64,000 nt of DNA. It comes from Gnetum montanum (taxonomy: Eukaryota; Streptophyta; Gnetopsida; Gnetales; Gnetaceae). A program made the position numbers and the translations under genes. How positions within the stretch are numbered: position 1 is the first letter of the stretch; every line of letters starts with the position of its first letter. The DNA is taken from assembly GCA_015680685.1 (NCBI GenBank), contig MNCI01009214.1, forward strand, positions 129,344 through 193,343, written 5' to 3'. Below the pieces are notes generated by a model. That model was not told where the DNA came from. It did no database searches and saw only the letters and a list, made by a program, of their open reading frames with translations. This document shows, piece after piece, positions 11,679-24,270 of this stretch.

Positions 11679-14500
11679 TATGTCATCATCCCCCCACCTC
11701 CCCACCTCCCATTGAATTAAGCTAGTTCCTTAGCTTACAATTAAAAATTAGATTAGAAATTACTTGACTTATGGTTGATATAAAGGAGTTACAACAAGAT
11801 AAGAAATAAGATATAAACATCAAATTTCCATATTAAGAAGAAGCACTAAGAGATTGTGGTTATGGTGAAATAAGTTTTGGCATGTTTGATATGTAATGAG
11901 GGTACAATAGATGCCTTTGAACTTATTCTTCTAAGCTCAACACACTCTCTTAAATTATCCTACTTTATTCCCACATTAATCCTTGCTTTCATATTATTAC
12001 CTAACATAGTTACTTTTTCTCTTGCTTGCATTATTCATGGCACCAACTTTCTTGCATAAACTCATGTTGCATAAGTTTAACCTTCTCTTAGACATTTTCC
12101 AAATCAATTTGATCAATGAATACATTAATCAGCTTCATTTTAAATTGTAATTATTGCACATATTCTCAACTTGGTATTTAGGAAACAAGATGTATGACCT
12201 TTAGATCTTTTTTTTTTAAAAAAAAAGAAGTTCATCTAGATTTGGTTCAATTGATGGTTTGAGTGATCCTTGTCTTTTAGACAATTTCACCATGGAGGCC
12301 TAAAGGTTTTTGATTTTTTATAGTTTTTGCCCTTAGTACATGGAACATGATCATTGGAACTTGATTCTCTATGAAAAATGCTAAAAAATCATGTAAGTTC
12401 CCTTAGATTCTATGCCTCTATCACAAAAAATGCTAGCAAGAATGACAGAAAATATAAAATTCAAGGATAACATGTGAAAGATTATCATAGTCAAGGTTCT
12501 AACACCTATGGGTATGAAAAATGTGATATGATTTTTTTTTAAAAAAAAATAAATCATACCTAATGTTGTTGCTCTTCTCCATGAATGAGGTACAAGACAC
12601 CTAGCTTAGACAAGTAAAATACATATTACCATTAGCAATAAGAGCATAATGATGAAATATAATACATGATCCAAACATTACAAAATTTAGAAAATGAAGG
12701 AACATAGATGCAAGGAATCATAAAGGATCAAAATTAAATAAATATTTCAATTTAAAAATATAAATCAATTAGGCAATTAAATAGGGACACAAAAAGAAAT
12801 ATCCTATTTAACAGTTAATACCAATGAAGATGTTACTACTTGAGTGTGAGATCAATCAAGTGCTTTATGCAATGCAACCACTACCATCCTATAGTAAATT
12901 TATCATTAAACATTATCATTCATAACATCGAGCTACCAAGTATTTGCAAGTGAATCCTTTCCATAGTAGGCTCTATCCTTTTTCCTTGCAAATCCTACCA
13001 ACGAAATACCCATGGATTTCCAACAATTAGTAAGACATTAACATCAAATGTGAGTCCACACTTTGGATGGTTAAATTTTATCCTTTGCTTCATCTTGATC
13101 AACATCTTTCATGCACAATAGTGAAATAGGTATAGTCTAAAGAGGGAGAATGAGATGAAGAACTTGAATGGACTAGAAAGGAGAAAGGAAAAATGCAACA
13201 TTACTAGATCCTAGTGAATAACTCAATTAGCTCATTGGAGTATAGGAGCTTTAATCACACTCCATAAAGGATCTTCTACTAGTTCCCTTCATTACTACTT
13301 GTTCAACCAATAAGGTTAGTCCTCTAGGTTTTCCTTTAAAGATGCAAGGTAGCACTACCACTTCCAATATCATCTAATCCTGATTATTTCAAAACCTAAT
13401 CATTAATGGAACTAGATTAAGTGAAGTGCCATAAATTTATGTAGAAGCCCAAGAATTTAGTTGTGGCTTTTCTTTCTTCCTACATGTATGTAGAGTAGGT
13501 TACCAAATTTGATATTACCAAAAACCTCTCATTAGTCCCTATGGTTACACTAAATAATCAAGTTCACACCTTGTACTTTGGATAAGTGATAAATATAGGG
13601 ATGCCTTGATGTGATTACTCTTTTGACCCTTTTATTATGACTTTATTGGAAACAAAATTTGACTTCACTAGAGGTTCCCTTGAGAGTAACTTTTAAGTCT
13701 TTAAAGCCACTAGATATAGGATAGTGCAATGATTCATGATCATAGACTTACACTTGTTTGATTTTCCAAAGTGATCCAATGAGTTGGTCATAAATAAATC
13801 ATCTTGCCCATATGGTGAGACTACCAATTTGAAGGGCAAAGAAAAAACCTATATTCTTAGTTGTAAGCAATACAAAAAAATTTCTAGTCTAGGATAGATT
13901 TTTTTGATCACTACAAGTATAGTTTATGCTCCATGGATAAATATGTATGGATCTCCTTCCCCTACAATCATTCATGTTATAGCAATGAGATCTTTTAGAA
14001 GAAGATCCTATCTACTTCTTAGCATGTATGCTCTCATATTCTTGCTCTACAATCATATCATGAAGCTCTTGCTTCTCATAAGCAACATAGTTTAATTATT
14101 GGGATGACATGCCTTAATTGAACAAATCCTCCTCAAATGTAGTAGGTGCAACTTTCCTAGGTTCCTTGCAAAACCATCCATATGTATTGCACCATCATCA
14201 TAGTTTGTCTTAATGAACTTTATCATAATAGGAGGTGTTTTTTCAATCACCATGTTTTTGAAAGTAATTTATACTAATTTTTATGTAATGTTCAGGAAAA
14301 TATATATTAAAAAAGTGTGGGGAGGGAACTCCTCAAAATCAGTGGGTACAAAACAATAAACAAAACCTTCAGGTGAGTATCCTCCAAAAGCATTCTCAAA
14401 ATACATAAACCAAAACTACCACCCAAATTTCCCTACATCTAATCTAATGCTAGAGAATTGTCCAAAGTTTGATAACAACATAGACTAAAACAAACAGCCA
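11679..14500. other. Unassigned AT-rich sequence
   Basis: No supported gene. Two T8A8-type palindromic runs occur near 12210-12230 and 12532-12550. On the minus strand about 13900-13580 can be read as a broken frame with stops at likely Gln positions, but I recognise no domain. Probably old retroelement sequence. Confidence 0.4.
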
Positions 14501-14539
14501 TAAAAATACCTAGATAGACCAATTACATCCAAATTTCCC

Positions 14540-16040
14540 CCCACCACTCAACCTCATGTCACACCTTTACAACCTCTTGGGAAGTATTATGCAACAACAT
14601 GTCATCCTCCCTTGAGCATGGATGGCACCCAACATAGCCTAGTGGTTCTCTATGTCAATGAACTTGGCAACCCATTGGAATTCCTTCAAGGGTTGTACCT
14701 TGGTGACATTCTCCTCAATAGTTCCTTGGTCATCAAGATGTAGTTTAGAAAATCTTCTTTGGATATGCCTCTACAACATGGCCTAGGATGTATTACAATT
14801 AATGTTCATGGTAACATTTGGGCATTGTCCATCCTCTAGCCACCTACTCACATTCTATTCATGGGCCTCATCAATTTGTCATTGGAGCTCCTCCTCCTCC
14901 TACTCCTTCCTCTACCTCCACTCCTACTCGACCTATTCTACCTTTGCTTTATGATACTCCTAATGTAGTAGTTCTATCCAAATCTACTCCTGTAGGGAGC
15001 ACTCAAGGGCTATCTTGCTTGTGGCCTCCTTTAGCTCCCATCTTCTCTTTAGTTCTTGTTCCATTTCTATGAACTACTACTCAACCATTAGGCTATCGTA
15101 GTTGAACTGCTACTTCCTTACCATCCACTTGGCCTCCTAGGCATGCCACTCTTTCCTTTGAGCTTGTGTTGTGGCCTCCTTAGTGATCCTAGCCATAGCC
15201 ACCTCCACCTTTGCTAGGATAGTGTTCTTTTGGACTTCAGACATTGCCATTTCTACTTCCAATATCTAAACCTTGGTGTTGGCTTCCATCATAGCCTCCT
15301 ACATGGCCAACACATCCTAGTTAGCTACAACTGCCTCGATCCTTTTTAGATCATGATTGTAAGAAAATTCTCTAGCCTCCTCACCCCTAGTTTACATCTG
15401 CCCCTCCAAGGTTGGTTGATGGTTGTACACCATTCATCACTCTAGCTACAACAATCTAGATGCCACTAACTTTGTAGCCCTCCTAAAAACTAAAATAAGC
15501 CTTAAATGTTCCCCAATTGTTGCCACTTGAGAACTTCAAAGAAGAATAATGGCAAGGTTAACCTTGAGTCCAAGTTTAAGCCATTTAAGAAAGGAAAAGT
15601 AGACCTCCTATAGCTTTCACACATTGCTAGATTGTACAAAGAATCTATCCACTAACTCAATCACCAATTACCAAAGCTAGGGTAGGGTAGACTTGGGCAC
15701 CTATCCACTTGTCATCTTTACGATGATCCTAGAGAAGAACACCTATGTGTCCTATAGGCCACAATCTTATGGAAGGATAACATCATTAATCATTAGCATC
15801 TCAAGAACCACAAAAATCATGTCAATGATGAGAGGGATGTGGATCCCTTGAAACATCATGATATCATCCCACCAACTGCAATAGAAGGATTCAGTCAGTA
15901 GGTCTAGGTTACCTTTAATTATCCATAAGATCTTCACCCATCCAACTCATTGCACCATCTCCCATAGCTCTACATTCTACTAGTATGTTGTAGAATTATA
16001 TTCAAACAATTTAGATCTATTAGGTAGAATTAGGAATCTT
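14540..16040 (-). pseudogene. Degraded long ORF with coiled-coil C-terminal half, unknown function
   Basis: Not recognised. On the minus strand from about 16040 to 14540 one frame can be followed for several hundred codons with only two or so shifts. About twenty in-frame stops sit almost entirely at expected Gln or Trp sites. The N-terminal half (16000-15550) is hydrophobic and Trp-rich ('ELWEMV..VGWVKILW', 'LIIDMIFVVLEML'). The second half (15480-14800) is a heptad-like Glu/Lys/Ala/Gln coiled coil ('EAMMEANTKV', 'MEQELKRRWELKEATSKIA', 'EEEEL'). The order globular domain then coiled coil resembles the extra ORF of the Tat-like element at 26150-28500, so an LTR-element accessory ORF is my best guess. 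It abuts the 3'-truncated LINE at about 16030. Confidence 0.5.
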
Positions 16041-16932
16041 CTGCACAATACAATTGACTAGCTTTTGATATCCCATTATAATCATGTCTTGGAACCTCAA
16101 TAATCCCAACCCACCCACTTATTAGGGGCATGTGATGATATCCCAACCTATAAAGTGCATCTTAGGTTTCCCTTTTCCTCCAAACTAGATAAAGTTTATG
16201 ATAATCTAATCTACTTTATTTACTACAGTAACCAGAGGCACTGTGGCTACTGCTGTGAACCTAGCCATAGCTAACAGGGTAGATGTTGCCAATAGGATCT
16301 ACCCTTTTTGTGTTAGAGAGTGTTTGATCAAATGCTCAACCCTTTGCTATAACTTTCAAATTAGGATACTCCAAGTATCTTTCTGATTCCAAGTAAAAAT
16401 CAAGAGGCTAAGGTACACATCTTGACTCATATAATAGAGCATCCCTAGTACTTGTAGGATTTTTTCCATACGTAACCTAGATGCATTGAAAATATGAATG
16501 GTGCATTTACCTTTATTCACCTCCATTCTTATTTCCTGCACCATCATCTCCAACACTTTAGTAATGGGCTTGTGCCTACGGCACCGATGCTCATGAGAAT
16601 AACATGGTATCATCCACATAATGTTCTATGAGGAAATCAATCCCACCAACCCTCGAACCTGTTTAGCCTAATAGTATGCCTATAGAGTATCAATAGCAAT
16701 GGTTAATAAGTAATGATAAAGGAGGTCCCCTTGTTGCAACCCCTACCCAAGGGAGGAAAACCCCCATAAATAGCCACTAATGTCAAAAGAATAGGTTCCT
16801 AAGGCTTGAATTTGAATGCAAAGGTTGATAAACTTGGGATCAAATCCTTTTTGTGTCATAATATCAGCTAGAGGATCCCAAGTGATGGTATCATATGCTT
16901 TCTTAATATCTAATTTGATGCACATACTTGGG
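16030..16932 (-). mobile_element. LINE-1 (L1-type), RT C-terminal half
   Basis: Minus-strand reading from 16932: the RT motif 'CIKLDIKKAYD' (16920-16885), where the first catalytic Asp of L1 RTs lies. At about 16640-16595 comes 'FLIEHYVDDTMLFS', the YxDD catalytic box, intact as YVDD. Then 'KMHFIGWD' and 'GGLGLLRFQD' (16170-16060), the thumb/connection motifs of plant L1 elements. The frame is lost at about 16030, where the unrelated coiled-coil ORF begins, with no poly(A) tail; the 3' end is therefore missing. Its upstream half is at 29540-32049, on the other side of the inserted LTR element. Confidence 0.8.
16928..16932. repeat. Target-site duplication of element TA1, left copy
   Basis: ttggg here and ctaga at 29540-29544 differ at three positions, all transitions, consistent with an original CTGGG that decayed. 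With one copy kept, the interrupted LINE reads through as E-Y-P-G-M-C, the residues expected before I-K-L-D in plant L1 RTs. Confidence 0.65.
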
Positions 16933-17788
16933 TGATGAATCATGTATCAATGGGATGCCATCAATGCAACCTTGTTAACGTGATCCAGTCAATGTTGGGT
17001 TTTCCCCATTGATAGGATCCCATCGACGTGGCACCATATCATGGCCATATATGCATGCACACCCACCACATTTATGGTATCTTTCCATTAGTTGCTAGCA
17101 AATCTCTTGCATTTTTTTCTTATAGAGTTAGAATATTTTCTAAGTGTCGCATAGTAGGAGTTAATAAGTGTATGGATCTTTATTTAAGCACTGATGTACT
17201 TGAGCATCTTAGTGTGAACAACAATAAAGACAAGCTTTCTTGAAAAAACCTTGCAATAGTTGGATTAGTTTTAATGTTTACTTTATGCATTTAATATCCA
17301 TGCAAATTACCTTAATTTTTTTAAGTAATTAATGAATAGCGATTAAATAATGGACATAAGTATGACCACTTCAAGCATACGTTAATGCTTGGTAATCCCA
17401 GTAGCGTCTAACGCTTAGTAACTCAGTAGCGTTGTAGTATGTTTAGGATGTGTATGGAAAGTAGGAAAAAATGCTTACGTTAGGATTAGCTAAGTGTTAG
17501 TTAGTTATTAGACTAATTAGATTAATTAAATATTAAATTTACTTTACTTCCAGCACTTAGGTGAATTAAGTGAAAAGCACCAAAATGATACAAATCATGT
17601 GCATCAGTGACACTTAACCATAATCTTGTACTTCACAAGTGAAACTGAAAAGACAATAATCATGTCTATTAGATTCTCTACCTAGACCTAGTATATTAGA
17701 GAGCTAAAGTCTATGGAATTGGACTAGATTTCTTAGTGAACACTGGTGATTTGTATGATTAGGCATAGGGACTGCTCACCACTCATCA
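16933..17788 (+). repeat. TA1 5' LTR
   Basis: 856 bp. Begins with a U3 of degenerate 'gatcccatcaa/gac' repeats. The TATA position reads 'catatatg', against 'ctataaat' in the 3' LTR, so the promoter box is mutated. The R/U5 part shares 'cttggtaatcccagtagcg' and 'ttagttagttattag' phrases with the LTRs at 55081 and 61243. It contains about 65 bp near 17250-17330 that the 3' LTR lacks. Confidence 0.85.
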
Positions 17789-17789
17789 T

Positions 17790-17807
17790 TAACATCATTG
17801 TTAGGGA
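17790..17807 (+). promoter_or_regulatory. Primer binding site, tRNA-Asp type, decayed
   Basis: Starts one base after the LTR terminal CA. TAACATCATTGTTAGGGA matches the complement of the plant tRNA-Asp 3' end (TGGCGCCGTTGCCGGGGA) at 12 of 18 positions. All six differences are C-to-T or G-to-A changes. Confidence 0.75.
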
Positions 17808-17938
17808 CTTTAGTTAGCTACATGCACTATCTAGGAGTTAGTGAAACTATTCAAAAATGTTGTAACAAACCTAAAAGTCAACATTATTAAGAAAACTAAT
17901 AATAAGCACAAGAGCACACTATTTTTCTTCCAATATAA

Positions 17939-20330
17939 TATGGCTTCTTCTCACAGGGGAGATTCTTCACCATCATACAAAGGAAAATCTAATCAACAAA
18001 GGTGTAAAGGATTAAAATCACCAATGTTCCAACAATGCATAGTGGTATATACTCATCTTGATGGGTATGTGTTAGACTTCACCTTTATCTTGCATTAGGA
18101 TGAACATCTATGGTGAAGGGACATGTAGGGCAACATTCTACCCAATTGATTAATTCCTGTGATGTTGCTCCAAACTCTCATGAAATTGGCCATGTAGGGG
18201 CTCAATGCTAAATAAATTGTGTAGGACCATGATTATCAGGATTATCATCCCACTAAGGCATAATGTAAGAAAAATTAGCAATAATAGGTGCACTATGAGA
18301 CGTAAAAGGGGAAATGGTTCACAAACACCTTGTTCTTGTTGGGTTAGAAGGAATGTAATGATCCCTTCTCTGAGGGTTCTAAAAACACTAACTCTTCTTC
18401 CTTATTCTTTGATTAAGGAGGCCATACACAAAATTTATTATCCACTGTAAACAATCTTGGTTTGGAAAAGAATGGGTCCCATGACCATGGGGGCTCCAAA
18501 GGAGAAAGTCAAGGTAGGAACCAATACAAGCACCAAGACAGAGATAGACATGGTAAACATGGTTGTGACCTACGAAGAGAGAGTAGCATGCATCATGTTG
18601 GTGCTTGCTCTCCTTCCTCTTCACCTTCAATGTCCTCATCTTCTTCCTCCTTTAGCTTTGACCGAAGCTGCAAAAGACGTGACAATGATGGAGGTGATTG
18701 ATAGGATAGAGACAATCACAGGGCCCAACAGAATAGTACAGACTACAGACGTGCGTAATCAAGGGAGGCCCACCATCATGAATGAAGGGGCAACAGAGGA
18801 TATCATAGGCATCATGGTCATCATAGGGGCTATGACTATGATAAGCCTTTTCTTATGATAAGAAACATGATAAACATTGTAGAGGCCATGAGAATTCTAA
18901 CGAGGCATGTGAAAGACAACAAAATCGAATGGTTGGATATGAACAATATCTTCAAGTTTGAAGGGGGATACAACTCAAATCCATAGAATCATCTTTAGGC
19001 CTTTCATGATGTCTATGCCTTACAAAACATTGAAAATGAATGGCAAAAACTAAATTTGTTCCCAAGAACACTCATTAAGGAGGTTGAAAGTTGGTACTAG
19101 TTCTTAGAATTAAAATCAATCAAATAATGAAGTACGATGCTTGAACTTTTCAATGATAAGTATTAGATGTACTCTTGAGTGTCCAATCTCAGGAAGTAGA
19201 TTAAAGGTTGGAGACAAGGAATACATGAATCCTTGGATGTAGCCATTGTTAGATATTACTCTCTATTACATAGGTGCCTAGGCCATGGCTTTTCTCAAAG
19301 AGAGTAGCTTTGCCATATCATATATGGACTCCAAATAGAAATGAGGAGAAATCATGGGGTCTATGCCCAAGGGAGACTTTCAAAACATAAAGTCCATCAT
19401 ATCCAAAGGATGGTTGAGCAAGTGGCCAAAGAAGAAGGTAAGTTGAGGAATAGATAAACAGTGGAGAAGTATAATAGTAATCATTCCATCTGAAAAGAGA
19501 AGTTCGATTTTGTGACAATGAAGAAGAGGCACCACTTGATGATGTGGTGCAACAAAAAACCTTGTAGATTTAAAAATATATTTTTTAAATATCATTTAAG
19601 GTAGACAAAATGTGGGATTATTTTGACTAAAGGTTCCAAAATTCTCTTAGAATTACAAAAGAGTCCAAAGAGAAAAGTAGTGATCATGATCGATGGAGAC
19701 TGAAAGAAGCTAAATGTGCCCATGAAAGGGGTAAGGGCAAGGTTATTTCTATTGAGGAGGCTATGAAATTTAAAATAGATGATGATGGAGGATGTGACAT
19801 CTACCAATATGAACATCCTAAGGGATGTTTCCTAATCATGTCACACTTGTAAAATCTAGGGTGTACATGGTGAATCTTAGATTGGCAAGAAGGTAAGCAC
19901 TTAGAAGGTTGTCTTATCCTTAAGGCAACTACAAATAGTTCCACAAATAATAAGCCTATGATCTAAGTGAAGCTCTAGCCCAACCTCATGATAAATATTA
20001 GTAGTGACAACACCCATTGTCATGGGGAATGCCACCACCAAGGCAACAGTACCCTTACCTGTAGCCAAATCTATATGGGTACTATGTTCAACAACTAATT
20101 TCTCCATGTAACTCTTTTAGTCACGAATCTTTCCAACATCACTATTACCCTCCTAAATACTACAGAGCTCAATCTCTAAGAGGGGAATTCTCATTTTCAT
20201 TCTACCCTCTTGAATACTATAGAGGTCAATCTCTAATAGGGGAATCCCCATTTCCATTCTATCCTCCTCATCCTTCTACACCTACACCTCTACCCTCAAC
20301 TCAATTGCCACTAGCTCCATTCATGTAGGC
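17939..20330 (+). pseudogene. TA1 Gag, degraded
   Basis: Start chosen at the ATG at 17939 ('MASSHRGDSSPSYKGKSNQQ'), which aligns with the gag start of the sister element at 56019. A His/Arg/Ser-rich low-complexity region follows (about 18470-18840). The Gag domain is at about 18940-19420 ('FEGGYN', 'FHDVYALQNIENEWQKL', 'FPRTLIKEVESWY', 'TMLELFNDKY'), and a Cys/His motif with 'DGGCDIYQYEHPKGC' near 19780-19820. Several frameshifts and many TAG/TAA/TGA codons break it. Small ORFs inside (18205-18858) are fragments or shadows of it. The product would form the virus-like particle. Confidence 0.75.
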
Positions 20331-20559
20331 CAAAATTCCTACCCAACTATAGTAAAGAAATTCCACAAGGGCTATTAACTTATAGTCAACTTTCCAATTG
20401 AGTGGTTCAAAAAATAAACCCTAAAAAATACCTTTCTTCCAAACCAACAATCCTTCTAAGCCCTCACATACACCTGCAACTGATGACCCTACTTCTTCCT
20501 TATCCTCTGTTACATCATCTAAGAGCCCTTCAAATCAAATAACTCAAAAGGTTCACAAA

Positions 20560-21010
20560 ATAATGTTAATCTAAGCTATCGCAGATTAGATCAAGGCTAG
20601 CCACCTTCCTAAGAAAAGATCTAATCTTGGGAGTCCCCTAATTTATTTGAAAACTATTGGGAATAAGCCTTGTAAGGCTCTTCTAGACTTAGGTTCTTGT
20701 GTGAATTTTATCTCTTCTAAAATGTACAAATCTTGGAACCTACCTCCACTCAATAAAAGCAACATTCATCTTGATTTGGCAAATCAGTCCATCATTATTC
20801 TTTTGGAATTGATAAAGGACATTGTGACCATCATCTATAGGTGGTCCTATCCTACTAACTTCTTAATGATTCATGTAGATAACTATAAGGGGAACTTTAC
20901 AATCATCATGGAAAGGGTTTGATTGAGCACAATTGATGCATGACTACAAATTTGAGACCTCTCCTTGGAAATTTCCAAAGAAAATAATTTTGGAAAGATA
21001 GAGAAGAAGT
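20560..21010 (+). pseudogene. TA1 aspartic protease
   Basis: Residues read at 20647-20922 include 'CKALLDLGSCVNFIS', the retropepsin active site with the catalytic Asp and DxGS intact. 'IHLDLANQSIIILLELIKDIVTIIY' then covers the flap region, and 'FTIIMERV' stands where the sister element has 'FPIIMGRAWLSTIDA'. The frame is lost after that. It lies in the same order and with the same neighbours as in the element at 55081-62011, whose active site is mutated instead. Confidence 0.75.
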
Positions 21011-21579
21011 GCATTCCATGAATCGTGTATTATAACACATGGTGCAACTATGTGTAGAAATATGCTTTGTGAAAAGTACAATAATTACAATATGTAGATA
21101 GTGTGTAGATGTGTCTAAAAATCAAAGGTTCCTATACGTAATTGTCACAAAATAGGAGGGCACCCAACTAACAGCTAAACTAGAAAGCAGCTCAGCCATA
21201 TGCATGAAACACACTAAGAGCCTAATAAGTGCCTACATTGAAGGCATAGATGAAATGGAGCAAATCCATTGCCAACTCTCAAATGAACCTAATGACATCA
21301 ATTGGGGAGAGTTGAAAATCCATAAAAGCTTCAAACAAGAGCCCCTAGAGTTGAAAACTCTACTAGCCAACATGGAGTATACTTTTCTAAATAATGAAAA
21401 GCTAGTCCTAGTCAATGCCAACCTTGCTCCTATGTAGAAAAAGAAACTATTGAAGGTGATCAAAAAATAGTCAACAACCTTTGCCTAGTCATATCATGAA
21501 CTAACTATAATTGATTCATGAATATGCCAACACTACATCTATACAAATGCCTCCATCAAGCTAAAGAGATGGCCATAGA

Positions 21580-22835
21580 GATGGTTGAACCCCAAATTAG
21601 AGTAGATTGCCAAGGAAGAGAATGAAAAACTCCTCAAGGTGGGGTTCATCTATCCTATTGTAGATAGTGATTTGGTTATTCCACTTGTGATCATGCTAAA
21701 GAAATATGGTAAGTGCAAGGTATGTATCGACTTTAGGCCGTTGAACATGGTAACATATAAGGATCATTTTTTGTTGTTAGTTGTGGACCAATTGTTGAAC
21801 ACTATTTATTGGCATTACTTTTACAGCTTTTTGGATGACTATAGTGGCTATAGCCAATATTTATGAGTTCCTAGGGGACTTTTAAATATAAAAAAATGTC
21901 ATTTTTCTATGTAATGTCCATACAACATTCCAACACCTTGTTCTAAGCATCTTCCAATAATAGATTGATAGCGAGGTGGAATTATTCATGGATGACTTCT
22001 CCACCTATGAGGCTACATTTGAGCAAGTCCTAGACTATCTATAGAAAGTGTTGAAAATGTGTGTGGAGATAAACCTTCAGGTCAACTAGCAAAAGAGCCA
22101 TTTGATGGTCCAAGAGGGCATTGTTTTGGAGCATAGAATATCTTTAAAAGGGATTGAGGTGGATCCTAAAAAAATTAGGGTCATACAAGGAACTACCCAA
22201 TAGCCAAAAATAGTAAAAGACATCATGTCATTCCTTGGCCACATTAGCTACTACCAGCATTTCATAGGAAATTTCTTTAAGATCATCAAACCATTAGTGG
22301 CGCTAACAAAGAAAGATGCTCCATTTGTCTAGACTAAGAAATGTAAATGTACATCCTAGTAAATTAAGTAAAAGCTCATGGGAACTCCAATTCTACGAGC
22401 TTCTAACTAATACAAACCCTTAAAAATAATGATATATGTATTCAATTATGCCTTGGGAGCCATGCTCATGTAATTTTATGATAAAAAATATCCTTACTAC
22501 ATCCACTATGCAAGTAGAAGCATTATGGGTGCATAGTTGAATTATGATACAATAGAAAAAGAATTGATGATAGTGGTGTATGCCTTAGAGAAATTCTAGC
22601 ACTATGTGCTAGGGTACAAGGTGTTCATGCATACAAATAAAAGTGCAATTTGGTTTCTTATGAAAAAATCAATGATGAGCCTTTGTGTTATATAGTGGCT
22701 GGTGATCCTACAAAAATTCAATCTCATGATGGTAGATCATAAAGGGACCAAGAATGTGATCATTGATTAATTGTCTTGGTTAAGATGGAATAACAAGGAG
22801 GAGGAGATGCCATTGTTAGATCAGTTTCCTAATGA
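21580..22835 (+). pseudogene. TA1 reverse transcriptase and RNase H
   Basis: RT: 'GFIYPIVDSDLVIPLVIMLKK' and 'GKCKVCIDFRPLN' (21639-21755), then 'DHFLLLVVDQLLNTI' and 'FYSFLDDYSGYSQY', then the catalytic 'LFMDDFSTY' (about 21980-22005; MDD intact), then 'DPKKIRVIQG' and 'FLGHISYYQHFIGNF'. RNase H: 'YVFNYALGAMLM' (an Asn where D-A-S is usual, so a likely lost catalytic Asp), 'IEKELMIVVYALEKF', 'HTNKSAIWFLM' (usual H-T-D-H, D changed to N). These are diagnostic for Ty3/gypsy. About ten stops at Gln/Trp positions. It makes element cDNA from the RNA. Confidence 0.85.
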
Positions 22836-22859
22836 ACTTCTCTTTACCAGGACTATAAC

Positions 22860-24270
22860 TGAACAAATGTCCATTGAACCTAATTTGTATACTCACATTC
22901 TCACCTTTCTCACATAAGAGATGCCACATGAGTGGGATCATAGGAAGAAACAATTGTTTCTTCACTAGGAAAGATGCTTCATAGAAATCAATAGACACAT
23001 TTACAAGGTGTGTGTCAATGGCCTAGTTTAATGGTACATACCTAATGTAAACCAACTATGTGTCCTTCAAGACACTCATGAGGGCCCTTGTAGGGGCCAC
23101 TATGCTGGGAGACACATGGCCAATAAGATCCTCATGGCAGGTTATTATTAGCCAACACTTTTTAGGAATGCTTATCACTTTTTCTGCCCCTGTGATTGTT
23201 GCTAGCACAATGGTGGGATGATTGCTCGTATGGAGGGATCACAATAGTGGATTCAAACACTAAAACCCTTTAACATTTAGGGCATTAACTTCATGGGTTC
23301 CATCACATTCATGTCAAATAAAAAGGCATGCATCATAGTCACTGTTAACTACTATACCAAATGGGAAGAAGTTGCAACTATAACCAATTGCACATCTTCA
23401 ACAGCTACTTGGTTTGTACAATAAAAAGTTTTATACAAGTTTGGTATGCCATGTGCACTTATTTCCAATAATAATACTCATTTCATAGGTGCTACCTTGC
23501 AAAAGCTTATGAAACACTTGGGGATTGGACATAAATTAACAACACCATATCATCCCCAAGCTAATGGTCAAGTAGAGGTTACAAATAGGAAAATAACAAA
23601 AATACTAACAACTATTGATAAATATAGGAGGGATTAGAGCACGAAACTCAACGATTCCCTTTAGACCAATCACTTCACTTGGAAACTTCTTATTGGTTAC
23701 TCTCCCTATGAGCATGTGTATAGAAAATTGTCAATACTTCTAATTCAAGCTGAGCTCCATACACTATCAACAACTTGTGACCTTGACCTTGACCTGAGTC
23801 TAGCATAGAAAGAAAGATTGATGAACCTCAACTTACTAGATGAAAATCGATTAGTAGCCCTATCATCTAATGAGTTGCATAAGACATTTAATAAGTAATG
23901 CCATGATCTTAGGATATAGAAAGTAAATTTCAACTAGGAGATAGGGTCCTCTACTAAAATCCCACACATGTTCCACAAAGAACCAAGTTCCAAACATTAT
24001 TGAAAATGCCTTACATTATCTATGAAATCTTTCCCTTTGGGGCCATGCTCATGTACAAACCTAAAAGCCCAAACAAAAGGCTATTAGTCAACACTCAACA
24101 ACTAAAGCCTTTCCATGAACCCAAAAAAGCTAGTGAAAAAAATAGCTCAATGGATGGACAAGCATGCTCAATTTCTTGAATCTCCTCATTTCAACATGGT
24201 CATGAGGGAGATGGCCATTCATGCTAATCAATCAATGCAACTTCTTACATTTTTCATTTTTTCCATTTTT
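22860..24270 (+). pseudogene. TA1 integrase
   Basis: N-terminal HHCC zinc module at about 23070-23215 ('GHYAGRHMANKILMAGYY' ... 'CPCDCC.HNGG'). Catalytic core at 23280-23640: 'GINFMGSI' where the family has GIDFMG, 'ISNNNTHF' where it has SDNGTHF, then 'PYHPQANGQVEVTNR' with the Glu kept. So two of the three D,D-35-E residues are Asn, both explained by G-to-A. The C-terminal part includes 'LLIGYSPYEHVY' and, near 24110-24240, a tail beginning at 'MNPKKLVKKIAQWMDK'. It inserts cDNA into the chromosome; this copy is inactive. Confidence 0.85.

Noticed and set aside
18457-18858. 133-codon plus-strand ORF (and overlapping 18462-18701)
   Set aside because: These are overlapping frames of the low-complexity His/Arg/Ser region of TA1 gag, fragmented by frameshifts.
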